Positions 45,479 through 57,343 of a stretch of 64,000 bases of DNA are shown here, piece after piece. This DNA comes from Symsagittifera roscoffensis (taxonomy: Eukaryota; Xenacoelomorpha; Acoela; Convolutidae). The stretch spans positions 14,993,789 to 15,057,788 of the forward strand of contig NC_087062.1 in NCBI RefSeq assembly GCF_963678635.1, in the 5' to 3' direction. The notes under the pieces are model-generated. The model saw only the letters and a program-made list of their open reading frames with translations, ran no database searches and was not told the DNA's origin. Position 1 is the first letter of the stretch. Every line of letters begins with the position of its first letter. Position numbers and translations under genes: made by a program.

Positions 45479-48200
45479 GAGATTCTGATGTACCAGGCAC
45501 TGCATGGACGCCAGAAGGGAACGGACAGGAGGGTGGGGAGTAGCTGCAACCCCCGATATGCGGCTGTATGGGACGTGCTCAAACTCATCTTCCTCTCTGC
45601 TACTTGCACGTGTTTGGTCCAGTATGTCTCTCTAGTTTTGACCAGTGCCATTCTCTGCTACAGTACACAGGTGGGCTCCTGTGAACAATCTCCACCCTTA
45701 TCAGACCATGTGAACAACCTCCCTTCTTATTAGACCAATTGGTCTAAGAATATTGTGAACAAAAAGTGAAAAATTCTCCCCCTAGAATTAAATGACAAAT
45801 TCAAGCCATAAGGCCTGCATGTAATATGATCAAATCTGATCAGACTGACTAAAAACTATTACTTCTAACCAAGGTGAACTATCTTCCCTCAAATTGATTA
45901 GAGGGAGATTGTTCACTTGGTCCCACAGGTGGGCTGCTAAAACATCTACCATCAAACTCCCCGCCCCTCCCGCCCCCATCCTGCATTGTATTCTAAGCAA
46001 CAGACTCCCGCTCAAAAAGACAAATCCGATGGTTTTATTGTAAAATTTCAGCAACCAGTCTTCGTGCAGTTCAATTCTTAATTCTATTGTTGTCCAGCCT
46101 GAGTATCTGACCACTGTTTCTATGGCTCGAATCTGTAGTTGCATGAATCCATTGCTGCACAAATATTTTGCTGTGATGTCAAGGGCCTTCAAGAAGAAAT
46201 TTCGAAAAGAGCAAGAGCAGAATCATTTGAAAACTTTGATTTGCATTTCGACCAGAAAATCTGGTATGAATTTTTCAATATATTTAAAAAAAAAACTTTT
46301 TTTGAATTTATTCAAACTCAATTCTCCGCTTGGGTAGAGGATGACTTAAGACGGAGAGGTCACTCTGAATCTGGTTTTTCAGAATCTTCGTCTATCAACC
46401 TAAGAAATGTCTTAGGGTAAAAAAATGTAGATCATTTTTTTTGTTTTTCAATTTTTTCTGCGACAGTTACTGCAGTCGGAGCATTCTGTTAGTCTGTTAT
46501 GCATTATGATTCAATGCATTTCACACTTTATTAAGAGTTGTTTACTTGTTGTTGCCTCATCGTTTCCAAACAAGAAAGCATGGATCGTGGTCGGTCTCGA
46601 AACCTCTTTCGATCATAATCGCTGATCGCCGTTTTCTAACCATTGAGCTTTTTGTGTTTAGGGTCGGTCGCAACACCACGACTACGAGTCCACCTCTTCT
46701 TCCTCGTTGTCTTCAATGTCGTCTTCGATGGGAGAAGGGCTTAGCGGGTGGGAGTTGGGGAGAGAGGAGGAAGATAAAGAAGATATTATCCAGGGACAGG
46801 GAAACGACGCTCTTTTTCAACATCTATATCGTTTTTATAATTAATTTCACATTTAAAATGCTTTAAGAACTTGCAGCTTTGATTTAGGGGTGGGGGGAGG
46901 GGGGACGGGCGGACGCCTCCCTACAGGGATTCGACCCCTTGCCAACCCAAAGGGTCCCCCATTGTACTATTTTGAGATATTGTTTTTTGGCTGACTGACC
47001 TTAAAATTTTTCTAAAGGCGCCTTCGCGGTTTTTTTTTGGTCAAAATTTTCCAAAAAGTGCCTAAAAAGTGCTTTTTTGGCCCGTTTTTTGAAAAATTTT
47101 ACCTGTGGCAAAGAAAATTTAGTCAAAAAAATAAGGTCTTTATAAGAAATTAGGAGAGAGGGGAGGAAAACCCCCTCGAGAAAATCCTAGATCCGCCTCT
47201 GCTCCCAACTATAGGTTTTCGAGCTAAACTATCAGTTAAATGTTCATAATTAGCAAAAAAAAATTGGGAGGGAGGGGAAAAAGAGCGTTGGGAAGGCCGT
47301 GTAGGGTTGTTGCCGGGTGGATCAGATTGGACTGCTGGTGGAGTACGAGATGCTGTCCAGCCTCATCACAGCCATCTTCTCCTGGCTCATCGACTGTCTC
47401 AACGAAGTCTGTGTCGTCAACAAATACGGCAAGTATCCCCCTCATTATCCCCAGCTTGCAACTTTTAAGGGCCTGTGCCTGCGTGCGCGTGTGTGCGTGT
47501 GCGTGTGTGTGCGTGGAATGGGGGGGTGTGGTTGTTACTTTATGGCAGCAGAACCGAATACCCAAAAATATTTGGAAGCCAGTGACAGAATTCATAAATA
47601 AGAATCACAAGTATTCAAAAATGTGAAAGAAGCGACCATTAAAATTAGTCAGTTCATTGTACAGTCTATTTGGGTAAAATTTTTAGCCCTTCGTCCGTGA
47701 AACTGCCCAATCGAAAGTTTAATTTAGCTATGGTTACTTTTTGTGGAAAACGGCGTTTGCTTATATACTGAGAATTAAGGTGTTCATCAATAATAGTGTT
47801 ACTATCCCCCCCCCCCATTTGAGTGGCGAGGGAGGATTAGGCTTAACTCGGTCCAATATTTGAGGTAATTCTTTCATTAAAACTTACACCATAGTTATAA
47901 TTATATACTATTTGGTCTTAAATTGCTTAATTGTGTTCACGCATTGCTCGATTGTACATAATTAGCTTCATGTTCCATTTCAGGCATGTTTCTGGTCTCT
48001 ATGTTGAAAAGTATTCCCTCTTTCCTTACCATTAGAGTGGGGGTGGTCCTTCACCTCCCCTGTGTGTTCAACGGACCCCCCTCCCTCGGGGGCATCCCGT
48101 TCCAGCCGATGGCCATCCTTTTGCCGACTGTACTTCGCAGATGGTGCGTCACATCGCAGACTCAAGACTTTGCAATCTCAGCCCACACACTCAAAATTTG
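45479..48200 (+). CDS. Candidate multi-exon gene for an unidentified membrane protein
   Basis: GC-rich coding-like islands on the + strand. 45479-45670 (192 bp, acceptor TTATAG, donor CAG|GTGGGC, 64 codons) holds a membrane-like stretch LKLIFLSATCTCLVQYVSLV. 46139-46416 (acceptor CTGTAG, phase matching) is charged and helical. 46662-46841 (acceptor GTTTAG) is Ser-rich and acidic, ending FQHLYRFYN and TAA. 47323-47431 (LLVEYEMLSSLITAIFSWLI) and 47984-48150 (acceptor TTTCAG) join in frame if a GC-AG intron is used. I recognise no family, and the islands may belong to more than one gene. The frames of the middle exons do not all join cleanly. Confidence 0.3.
46874..47201. mobile_element. hAT-like MITE, copy C, degenerate
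   Basis: Body and right end (TCCTAGATCCGCCTCTG) match copies A and B. The left end is altered (CAGCTTTGATTTAGGGG) and no target duplication is seen. It lies inside the candidate membrane-protein gene. Confidence 0.65.
47485..47520. repeat. GT-type microsatellite
   Basis: GTGTGCGTGTGCGTGTGTGTG-type tract. Confidence 0.8.
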
Positions 48201-48355
48201 AAGTCTTATCTGGGTCTTTTCAATTTACAGTCCTCCTCTTGAAATAATTTTTGTACTAAAAAATTCATTGAGCTTCATTGTCTCAATTTGATTGACGTTG
48301 CATCCAACCACATTGCGCTCATATATGTGTAAGTTAGTTAAGGCGTGTACCCTTT

Positions 48356-51070
48356 CTCCCGAGCCTTCCGAACCTCCCGAATACTCCGATTATCTCGAAC
48401 CTTCTCCCTTCCGATGCGATTAAAGAATTAGATACCAGCGTGTTAGACAAAACAGAAATTTAAAGATACAACAGGCTGATACACTCTGCATTTGAAACGT
48501 TGTTCCACCGATAATGTTGATAAATCCCTTTTCTTTGAAATCCGCTTTGAAAACCTGAGCTGCGCATGTTTTTTCTTGCTCAAACTTATGTGGAATTTGC
48601 AGTAGTATGAGGAATTTAATAAAACATCTGGAATCAACGGATAAACTGTGGAATCCAGTGAAAAAAGAGAACAAAAAGACTGACGACCGTATGAAAGCGG
48701 CGCCCTGAATGTTGCGATTGCCCTTTAATGTCCATATAAAAGTGTTCGATTTGAAAAAGTGATCACGTTTTCAAAAAACAGATATTTTGAATTTCTTTTT
48801 AAAGAACCTACCCACACGCTACTTAAACACAAAATGATATTTTCAGCATTAAGTTTGTAACAAGACTGCTCGTATATCAGAACAAAACCCAGAACGTTCC
48901 GACTGTGCCTCTTTTCATATCGAATAGTTTTTGGGAAAAGAAAATAGTGAAAACCTATAAATTTGGACAATATCAAAATGTGAAATATTGAGTCGTACGA
49001 AATTAATACGATCGATTTGATTAGCTAGCCTCAATTCAATCAGTCACGATTTTGTTGTGTGGGATAATTCGCCGCGCATAAATAGTTTGCATTACTCTTT
49101 CAGCAATATGAATAAACTCTTCAAAGCGCCTATATTTTAGTCCAGAATCTGGCTAAGTTGGCATTTTTTAAGCCCCCAGAACTTTACACAAAACAAATGT
49201 AGGTAAAACGTTTTGTTAAAATCGAACTCAAGAAGTCAATGAAGTTGAACTTGAAAAATTCTCCCGAGCCTTCCAAACCTCCCGAATACTCCGATTATCT
49301 CGAACCTTCTCCCTTCCGATGCGATTAAAGAATTAGATACCAGTGTGTTAGACAAAACAGAAATTTAAAGATACAACAGGCTGATACACTCTGCATTTGA
49401 AACGTTGTTCCACCGATAATGTTGATAAATCCCTTTTCTTTGAAATCCGCTTTGAAAACCTGAGCTGCGCATGTTTTTTCTTGCTCAAACTTATGTGGAA
49501 TTTGCAGTAGTATGAGGAATTTAATAAAACATCTGGAATCAACGGATAAACTGTGGAATCCAGTGAAAAAAGAGAACAAAAAGACTGACGACCGTATGAA
49601 AGCGGCGCCCTGAATGTTGCGATTGCCCTTTAATGTCCATATAAAAGTGTTCGATTTGAAAAAGTGATCACGTTTTCAAAAAACAGATATTTTGAATTTC
49701 TTTTTAAAGAACCTACCCACACGCTACTTAAACACAAAATGATATTTTCAGCATTAAGTTTGTAACAAGACTGCTCGTATATCAGAACAAAACCCAGAAC
49801 GTTCCGACTGTGCCTCTTTTCATATCGAATAGTTTTTGGGAAAAGAAAATAGTGAAAACCTATAAATTTGGACAATATCAAAATGTGAAATATTGAGTCG
49901 TACGAAATTAATACGATCGATTTGATTAGCTAGCCTCAATTCAATCAGGAACGATTTTGTTGTGTGGGATAATTCGCCGCGCATAAATAGTTTGCATTAC
50001 TCTTTCAGCAATATGAATAAACTCTTCAAAGCGCCTATATTTTAGTCCAGAATCTGGCTAAGTTGGCATTTTTTAAGCCCCCAGAACTTTACACAAAACA
50101 AATGTAGGTAAAACGTTTTGTTAAAATCGAACTCAAGAAGTCAATGAAGTTGAACTTGAAAAATTCTCCCGAGCCTTCCAAACCTCCCGAATACTCCGAT
50201 TATCTCGAACCTTCTCCCTTCCGATGCGATTAAAGAATTAGATACCAGTGTGTTAGACAAAACAGAAATTTAAAGATACAACAGGCTGATACACTCTGCA
50301 TTTGAAACGTTGTTCCACCGATAATGTTGATAAATCCCTTTTCTTTGAAATCCGCTTTGAAAACCTGAGCTGCGCATGTTTTTTCTTGCTCAAACTTATG
50401 TGGAATTTGCAGTAGTATGAGGAATTTAATAAAACATCTGAAATCAACGGATAAACTGTGGAATCCAGTGAAAAAAGAGAACAAAAAGACTGACGACCGT
50501 ATGAAAGCGGCGCCCTGAATGTTGCGATTGCCCTTTAATGTCCATATAAAAGTGTTCGATTTGAAAAAGTGATCACGTTTTCAAAAAACAGATATTTTGA
50601 ATTTCTTTTTAAAGAACCTACCCACACGCTACTTAAACACAAAATGATATTTTCAGCATTAAGTTTGTAACAAGACTGCTCGTATATCAGAACAAAACCC
50701 AGAACGTTCCGACTGTGCCTCTTTTCATATCGAATAGTTTTTGGGAAAAGAAAATAGTGAAAACCTATAAATTTGGACAATATCAAAATGTGAAATGTTG
50801 AGTCGTACGAAATTAATACGATCGATTTGATTAGCTAGCCTCAATTCAATCAGGAACGATTTTGTTGTGTGGGATAATTCGCCGCGCATAAATAGTTTGC
50901 ATTACTCTTTCAGCAATATGAATAAACTCTTCAAAGCGCCTATAGTTTAGTCCAGAATCTGGCTAAGTTGGCATTTTTTAAGCCCCCAGAACTTTACACA
51001 AAACAAATGTAGGTAAAACGTTTTGTTAAAATCGAACTTAAGAAGTCAATGAAGTTGAACTTGAAAAATT
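48356..51070. repeat. Tandem array of exactly three 905-bp units
   Basis: Units 48356-49260, 49261-50165 and 50166-51070 begin CTCCCGAGCCTTCC and end TTGAACTTGAAAAATT. They are more than 99% identical; differences include G/A near 48370 and GGAACG/GTCACG near 49044, 49949 and 50854. The small frames in each unit (84 and 83 codons, minus) are copies of each other and show no domain. Confidence 0.95.
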
Positions 51071-52850
51071 GTGTCGAAAAGGATTATTTCGTTTGGCGAA
51101 AATTGACTGAATAAAAAAACCACAAAGAGCATAAAGACTCCATTTTCTTCGAAATTCCGAACAATAATTAGAATAACAAGCATGTCTCGTTTCAATTAAA
51201 ACAATTTTTAGCCGGAATAAGTTGCCACTTACGCGCTAATAAAGCGAAATATATTGAGGTTTAATAATCTAAACTGTCCAATATGGCAATTTCCTAAACT
51301 TCATAACTCTGCCTAAAAATGATCACATGCACTATATCTTTGAAAAATAGAACTCACTTAATCAATAGTCTTTCGATGATATTAAAACGGTTTTAAATGT
51401 GGAGAAAAGTTAGTCTGGAGAAAAACCTCTCAAGCACAAATATTTTGTCACTTTCTTCGAAAATTAGAACAAGGAGAGCAAGTTGTGGAACCCAATTTGA
51501 TTAAACAGCAAACCGAATTTCAATTTGGAATGATAAAAGAACACAGTTGAATCTCTGCATAGGCAATAATATCACAAAACATATATCGTGTTTATAAACA
51601 AAAATTAGCCAAAAAATTTATCACGCGTAGAATTTGTGTCTTGTGTTTTTTGTCTAAATTTGTGCTCAAGACACTGAATTTTTTCAGATGAAATGAAAAT
51701 TTTCGTCAAAAAAGCTAGTTAGAAAGTCGGCCAGTGGCTGAATAAAAGCCAACCCGAACACAAGTATTCTATCTTTTTTCGAAATTCGGATTAATAAAAT
51801 ATTTATAGGCATTTTGTGTTAAGCATCGTTTGCTAAAAAAAATTCCAATGACAACTGTTTTATTGGCAAAAAATGTCTAAGTGCCAAGGCACGGCAATTC
51901 GGAATTTGAAAGCCAAAAATTTCAACTTTGGCTTCTTCATAAAAGAGATCTTGGCGTCCTAATATTGTTATACAGAAAAAAACGCGAGCTTTAGAATTAT
52001 GAAGAAAGGGCTAATATGAAAGGTTTTATGATAGTATTATTGTCTCAATACCCAGCATCAAGTAAAGTTCAAAAACAGATTAAATAAAAGTTAAAAATAC
52101 TCAAATATACGCGATGTGGCCTTTCACATCTTTATGTTAATTCAAATTTTATTCTGACACCAGCTCTAAACAACTTGATTTTATAAGCTTAGTACCCTTA
52201 AATGTTTGGCAATCGTTTTCGCTACGGATTGTGGAAACAATTGATTTTAACTAACTTCATAGCTTGTTTTGTTAATCTAGTTCAATGCAACAAAGGCATT
52301 TTTGAGCAAATGATTAAAATAATTTTCTGAAACTTTATTTCTGAGATGATAATTTGTCAAAAAGGCCGATATACCTTATTGTCAAACTGACAAACATCAA
52401 AGATCCGTCTCTAAGGTTAGAAATCAATGTATAGATAGTGATGACCTGAAACTGCTCAAAATCAGATTGACTCAGTGCCTTCAATCATACTGATTTTTGT
52501 CTCAGTTTTTTTTGATTTTTGGGAGCCAGGACGCTTTTTCAGTGGATAAGTTTTAATATAATTGTTTGGTTTTTATATTCAGCTTGTGAATCCTTAGTGA
52601 TAATTTTTTGATTAGTTCGGCTTCTAATCTCTTTCATGTCTGTAGCAGGTCCTTTTCATGTCTGTAGAAAAAAAAAACATTTCAAAGTATCTTATTTCCA
52701 AGAAAAAATCAAAAAATTCAAATATATAATTATGTACTTATTTTACTTTTTCGACCTATTTTTTGATGTAAATTTATGTTTTTGCATGTTTTGTTTTCAT
52801 ACGCGATCTCCTGACTAAACAAAAAGTTAATTCTTTGGTAAGTTTTTATG
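51071..52850. other. No gene seen
   Basis: AT-rich, no open frame of note, no RNA gene or repeat that I can support. Confidence 0.4.
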
Positions 52851-52854
52851 AAAT

Positions 52855-53045
52855 CTTTGTTCGGCCGACCAACACTTGAGTTTTTTAAAACAACGCAATT
52901 TTTGGTCAATTTTTTCACAAAGCTGTCCAAAAACAGCTTTTTGACTTGTATTATCAATGTTTTGTCTGTGACACAGAAAGTGAGGCGATACTAAAGTCTT
53001 AAAAATTTTCCGAGAGCGCTCGGAAAAATCTTAGATCTGACCCTG
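52855..53045. mobile_element. hAT-like MITE, degenerate right part
   Basis: CCGACCAACACT, ACGCAATTTTTGGTCAA, CCAAAAACAGC, TTTGTCTGTGACACAGAAA and a TTAGATCTGACCCTG end are diverged forms of the MITE body and terminus. Confidence 0.5.
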
Positions 53046-53137
53046 CTTATATACTTTAGGTATGTCAGCCTATGCTTTATAGACATAAAAAGATTTAGTT
53101 TTTTTCTTAAAAACATAAAAACGACAATCAAGCCGAG

Positions 53138-53689
53138 CTAATCAGAAAACGACCACAAAGGTTTTACATTCTGACTTAAAGCCCAAATATTTACATTAGA
53201 ACTTATCCACTGAAAAAGCATGCTGCCCCTCCCCCCATTAAACCTAAGAAAAAACAATATGAGAATGGCATAGATTTTTGAGCCAAATATTAGAAGTGAA
53301 TAAAATTTGGATGTTTTTATTGTGCTTCGCTCAATTTTGAAACGATTCACTCCTGACCTTTCAAGAAGTCGGTGGTTTAAGGCCGCGCCGTGGGTCACCT
53401 CGCATCCGGCTTCTGACCCAAAGTGCACAGTCGCGCCGAGTGCTTGAATCTGAAAATTCTTGACATAAAATAGCGCCGCGGCATGCGCCGCATCCATATC
53501 TAGACCCAAATTACTTTGAGAGTTTGAGTCTTGAAAGTCTAAACAGATAGTCACGCCGTGACTTGCGCCGCGTCCTGGTCCAGATCTATTTTGCATAGTA
53601 GCGCCAAAGTTTTGAGTCTGGAAAGTCTGGACATGAGTCTGGAATTCAGTTCGGTCATTAAATGGCACCAAGTATGTGGTAGCAAACAA
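53138..53689 (-). other. Open frame over a degenerate GC-rich repeat (183 codons)
   Basis: The + strand carries three diverged units of about 80-110 bp with GCGCCG...TGCGCCGC and GTCT(G/T)GAAAGTCT blocks (53380-53640). On the minus strand they keep one frame open, with GAT-(M/V)-x-x-x-S-G-x-x-(S/T)HG motifs. The C-terminal third is unrelated and hydrophobic. The frame may be open by repeat composition only. Confidence 0.25.
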
Positions 53690-54306
53690 CCCCAGTTATT
53701 TAAATTAAAAAAATTACTCGGCGGTAGACATTGTAGAAGCTTTTTACGTGCAATATATTAAATTGAAAACCAAAAAAACGCAAAACAGATGGCAAACAGT
53801 TAAGTTGCTGCTTTCCACATGATTACAGGGTGCACAAAAATGAGCGTAAAAAATATCTACATTCCGAATAAAATTTTTTAGACGTGGACCACCGCCATCT
53901 TCTGCTAGCTTTGCAGCTTGCACTCAAATTTTTTGTTTCCCTAAATCAGCTATATTTTTATCATCATTATCTCCCATGGATTATCCGCTCTATGCTGCTT
54001 GACTTGTACGTGACTGAAATTGACTCTATCCTATCCAAACTTAAACTCTTATGCCTTTTAAAAGTCTTAGTGAACGAATTTTTCTTTCCTCCTTAACAAT
54101 TATAAACTCGTTCAAGAGCAAATACACTCTTATAAGTTAGACAAGCCATATCAGGCGCACCACCTCCAAAAAATTTTACCCCTCAGACCACCTGAAATTT
54201 CCGCACCGAAGAATCCCACCCTAGTTCCACTAGAAAACGCTTTCCTAGTTGAGATCCAAATATAGCCCCTTCCCGAATACGTGATTCAATCGAAATGACC
54301 CAAATG

Positions 54307-54330
54307 CCCCCCCCCCCCCCCCCCCCCCCC
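54307..54330. repeat. Homopolymer run of 24 C
   Basis: Uninterrupted C run, prone to assembly or sequencing length error. Confidence 0.95.
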
Positions 54331-54349
54331 GAAACATTTTCGAGAAAAT

Positions 54350-54944
54350 TTTGAGAAGATTTTTAATTGAATCACGACGGAAAAGGCTTAAATTTGGTGT
54401 ATCACTTGACATATTCCGACGCTGGTTTGTGGTACCTGATTTTGTGTGGAAAACAAAAAAAATAAAATACCTAAATGCAAAGTTCCTCCATATTTTTTGA
54501 ATGGTCGGAACTAAAACTGACGTTCAATGGATAATGGATGTTGGACCAATCATTTTGGGAGAGAATAAACAAAAAAAATCTTAAATCAAGACCGCTCTAT
54601 CCATGACTACAACTTTGAATGTGTAAATGTGATCAATTAGTCGGAACAGTCAGACTCCAACTAATTTTCGGCCAAAAACATGAAAACAATTAACGAGTCA
54701 CTAGCTGAAAACGAAGAAAACTATGTACACCTTCCCATGGAACCAATTAAAATTAATACAATAATCAAAATACATGACAGAAGCCGAGTTTTTTTTTCAA
54801 CTCTTCACAATGAAAAAATTATGAGACCAGTTTTTTTTCTCTTATGGGGCAGTAAAGGATTTTTAAGCAACATACTCTACCCAAGCTGGGCGTTGAAATG
54901 ATTCAACAAAGTTGTCACTATAAATCAATATGAACGCAAGAAAA
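54350..54944. repeat. Dispersed repeat, copy 1 (copy 2 at 62983-63569)
   Basis: About 590 bp, roughly 90% identical between copies 8.6 kb apart, ending in the same place (AACGCAAGAAAAC). A 73-codon frame (54680-54901) begins MKTINESLAENEENYVHLPM; the same start is kept in copy 2, where the frame ends earlier. Partial relatives of the first 100 bases lie at 55490-55600 and 55690-55780. Confidence 0.75.
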
Positions 54945-54949
54945 CAGTT

Positions 54950-56180
54950 CCACAATACGACAGCGATCTTGTGACAAGGAGAAACTTTTGGGCAAAAAAG
55001 GTACAAAAACCCACGAGGACTTAAATCCGATACGTAAGAAAGATACAGTTCTTTAGCCTTATAAAAGCAAATTTGTCGTTTTGCAGTTTTTTAGATTTTG
55101 AGTTTCCACAATTTAGACAATAAGGTTGCAATTTTCTTAGATGCGTTGCATGCGTGAACACTCCTTGTAAAACTCCTTGTTTTTATTGACCCGAAAATAA
55201 CTTCAAGTCAATTGAAATTGTCTGATAAATCGATCATACATGGTACTTTTAATATCGGGGTAGGAAAATCCGCAGGCAAATACAGTTTTGAAACAATATG
55301 TTACGGTTATGAGGTTACGCCAAACGAATGCCGAGAATTAAGTGACTCAACTTTGGATGGTTTTTTAAACAAAAGACTTGCTTTACTTTTAAAGCTCACT
55401 TGCTTTACTTGCTCGAAGTTAGACTATATTTCACGATGTTGAAACGGTTTTTTTCGACACTGGGACATCAGAAAATTTTTAAAAATCTTGTTCGGATCAC
55501 TGCTGAAAGGGGGACTTGTTTGATTTGATATATCACTCGACTCATTCGGATGATTATTTGTAGTTGTGATAGAAGCCTGCTCGCTCATCTGTTTTTGCTC
55601 GAAACTAGACCGAAAAACAAAAAAAATTGTATCCAAGTTTTTCTCGACACTGAGATAAAAGTTTCAAAATTTTTTAGTGTCTTCGAATCAAGAATGTGAA
55701 GGCTTTAAAGTGATGTTTTCACTCGACCCATTCCGATGGTTGTTTGTGGTACCAGTTTTTGCTTGAAACATTAAAACAAACTTAAACACGCAAATACAAA
55801 GACGCTCTTTTTTTTTACAAAAGTCGGAATAAACAACTGTTCGTGTTTACAGAGATCAATTTTGGAATAAATTGGGTTACCTTCATCGAAGAATTCCTCA
55901 GATGGCATATTGACTTACAGAAGAATAAAAATGAGTTTTTTTATCTTTGCTTAATGATGCAATTACTGTTAGAACCTATGGTAAGCTTCTAAGGAACAAA
56001 ACTGAATTCAACTCTTTCTTTAAAGATAAATGCCTACGACAAAAATAACCTGTCTACTTGAAAAAGTTAATTTGAGTACCTTTCTTTTTTTGTGTGTTTT
56101 ATTCAAACTGCAAATAACTATTAATTTCTTTTACATCTCTTTTAAAATACATCCACGGCATCATAACGGCAACAGAAACT
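54950..56180. other. No gene seen; fragments of the 54350 repeat
   Basis: Short frames only. The block TTTTTAAAAATCTTGTTCGG at about 55477-55497 recurs in the spacer of the palindrome at 56395-56447. Confidence 0.35.
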
Positions 56181-56184
56181 ATGC

Positions 56185-56658
56185 AAAAATTTTGAAACCA
56201 TAAGAATAGCTTGTTTTATAGGTTTCCAAAAGGCATTTGACACTGTCGATTATACCATTCTAACAAGAAAGCTAGAAGGCTTTGACTTTCGTGGCATATG
56301 CTGCAAAAAATACAACCATATTTAACGAATCGTTATCAATACTATCTTGAAACGGAAAGAATTCGAGTATGATATAGATAAAATACGGCGTTCCAAAATT
56401 TTTAAAAATCTTGTTCGGATCACTGCTGAAAGGGAGATTTATACGTTGGAACACCGTATTTTATCTATATCATACTCGAATTCTTTCCGTTTCAAGATAG
56501 TATTGATAACGATTCGTTAAAAATGGTTGTATTATTTTGCAGCATATGCCACGAAAGTCAAAGCCTTCTAGCTTTCTTGTTAGAATGGTATAATCGACAG
56601 TGTCAAATGCCTTTTGGAAACCTATAAAACAAGCAATTCTAATGGTTTCAAAATTTTT
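56185..56658. repeat. Palindrome made of two opposed LINE reverse-transcriptase fragments
   Basis: Arms 56185-56394 and 56448-56658 are nearly exact reverse complements around a 53-base spacer. Each encodes a piece of non-LTR reverse transcriptase palm: FQKAFDTVDYTILTRKLEGF followed by FRG...PFLTNRYQYY. The minus-strand copy is open at 56697-56470. In a functional enzyme the Phe-x-x-Ala-Phe-Asp motif A starts with Asp; here that first position reads Gly-Phe. Confidence 0.8.
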
Positions 56659-57161
56659 GATTATTAATGGGCTAATTTTTGATTTTAGATTATTCATGGG
56701 CTAATGAAACGTAATAAGTTTTTTTGCTTTTGCGGATTAAAAGGTCTTTTTTTGTTCGGACCTTCGAAAAAATGCTAATCAGTTATGTATGCTTCGGTAA
56801 TTTATTTATTCTGTCTTTTTTTTTCTGGTTTTTTTAGTGGGAATTATTAAAACAAACTTTGAAATTCCAGTTGGCGAGTTACGTTGATACAATTGAAACA
56901 ATAACACGCAGTGGACAATTTTTGTGTAATGTCTGATATATATTATCAATATCTTACGTTTATTAGATGAAAGATTTTGCTTACAACATACTTCACTTTT
57001 AACCACCTGAAATTGGATTTTGTAATTTGATCAGGAAAAAGATTTTTGTTTCTTATCTGAGTTATTGTAGTATTCGTAGAAAAAATATTGCTTAAGTTTT
57101 TGAGTTGGGAGTTTTTTAGTAACAGAATGCCTTTCCTAATAACGTTTTCATCCAGTTTTTC

Positions 57162-57343
57162 TTACTGCAAAAGCATTTGATGCAGAATAGCTTCCCAGTT
57201 TGAAAATGATAAAAAACAAAATTTTTACTGCAAAAGCGTTTGATGCAGAATAGCTTCCCAGTTTGAAGATGATAAAAAAAATTTACTGCGAAAGCGTTTG
57301 ATGCACAATAGCTTCCCTGTTTGAGGATGATGATAAAAATTTG
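57162..57343. repeat. Tandem repeat of about 60 bp, three units
   Basis: Units start at 57162, 57225 and 57283 with TTACTGC(A/G)AAAGC(A/G)TTTGATG and contain ATAGCTTCCC. Confidence 0.8.

Noticed and set aside
45830-46192. 120-codon minus-strand frame
   Set aside because: It overlaps the better supported + strand exon start at 46139 and shows no domain or splice sites.
46122-46337. Frame reading SCMNPLL...FKKKFRK, like helix 7/8 of a rhodopsin-type receptor
   Set aside because: The NPxxY tyrosine is His, no helix 1-6 exons are found, and the overlapping frame from 46139 has better composition and phase with the upstream exon.
48420-50786. Repeated 84-, 64- and 83-codon frames in the 905-bp units
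   Set aside because: The copies are nearly identical, so conservation is uninformative, and the two main frames show no domain, signal or splice context.
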